From NCBI GenBank assembly GCA_041738715.1, contig JBGSPI010000052.1, positions 34,843-98,842 of the forward strand: 64,000 bases of DNA. Direction: 5' to 3'. Source of the DNA: Chamaesiphon sp041738715 (GTDB taxonomy: Bacteria; Cyanobacteriota; Cyanobacteriia; Cyanobacteriales; Chamaesiphonaceae). Positions within the stretch are counted from its first letter, which is position 1; every line of letters begins with the position of its first letter. The notes below the pieces were generated by a model that worked only from the letters and a program-made list of their open reading frames with translations, was not told the origin of the DNA and did no database searches. Positions 63,999 to 64,000 of this stretch are shown in pieces. Position numbers and translations under genes: made by a program.

Positions 63999-64000
63999 AT

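Overview
The window is chromosomal DNA from a cyanobacterium. Photosystem genes (psbX, psaE), a one-helix high-light-inducible protein, Ycf66, the bilin reductase pcyA, an orphan phycobiliprotein-like protein, a SigF-type sigma factor, a cyAbrB regulator and a PlmA-type GntR regulator all point there, as does the very high density of CGATCG (HIP1-like) palindromes. The lineage is not fixed by what I can see; a unicellular, Chamaesiphon-like cyanobacterium is only a guess.

Layout. 0-13.7 kb: housekeeping and photosynthesis genes (3' end of glgC, serS, a lipoprotein, sigF, cyabrB, hli, ycf66, psbX, a membrane-anchored HExxH protein, a Ser/Thr kinase, plmA, hemE, mutM, psaE). 13.9-29.6 kb: metabolism (radical SAM protein, dapB with two tiny coupled genes, ilvC, pgeF, a CHAT-WD40 protein, an NDH-2 type dehydrogenase, the phycobiliprotein-like protein and its overlapping partner, a DUF4139 protein, purE, nagA, lpdA). 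29.8-31.4 kb: an IS200/IS605-like element carrying only tnpB. 31.4-39.5 kb: a DUF2808 protein, a stand-alone pntA, a DUF4912 protein, a leucine-rich-repeat protein, a methyltransferase, a family 4 glycosyltransferase and a response regulator. 39.5-43.0 kb: a CHASE3 histidine kinase and a large outer-membrane-type protein.

43.1-59.7 kb is the accessory centre of the window, with all genes on the minus strand. From the promoter end it encodes a DegT aminotransferase, a GT2 glycosyltransferase, a Wzy-like polymerase, two GT4-type glycosyltransferases, a PglD/NeuD-type acetyltransferase, a PglC-type phosphoglycosyl transferase, a PLP decarboxylase-like enzyme, an ATP-grasp ligase, a second NeuD-type acetyltransferase and a one-module NRPS. 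The first part looks like synthesis and polymerisation of a lipid-linked oligosaccharide containing a 4-acetamido sugar. The second part (decarboxylase, ATP-grasp, acyltransferase, NRPS with a formyltransferase domain and a luciferase-like monooxygenase inserted in its adenylation domain) looks like carrier-bound amino-acid chemistry. Their adjacency suggests an amino-acid-derived decoration of a surface glycan. This is inference, but it is the best candidate here for an undescribed system.

59.7-64 kb: a small secreted protein with a strong terminator, pcyA, an SbcD-like nuclease and a second tnpB running off the right edge. I found no rRNA, tRNA or CRISPR array.
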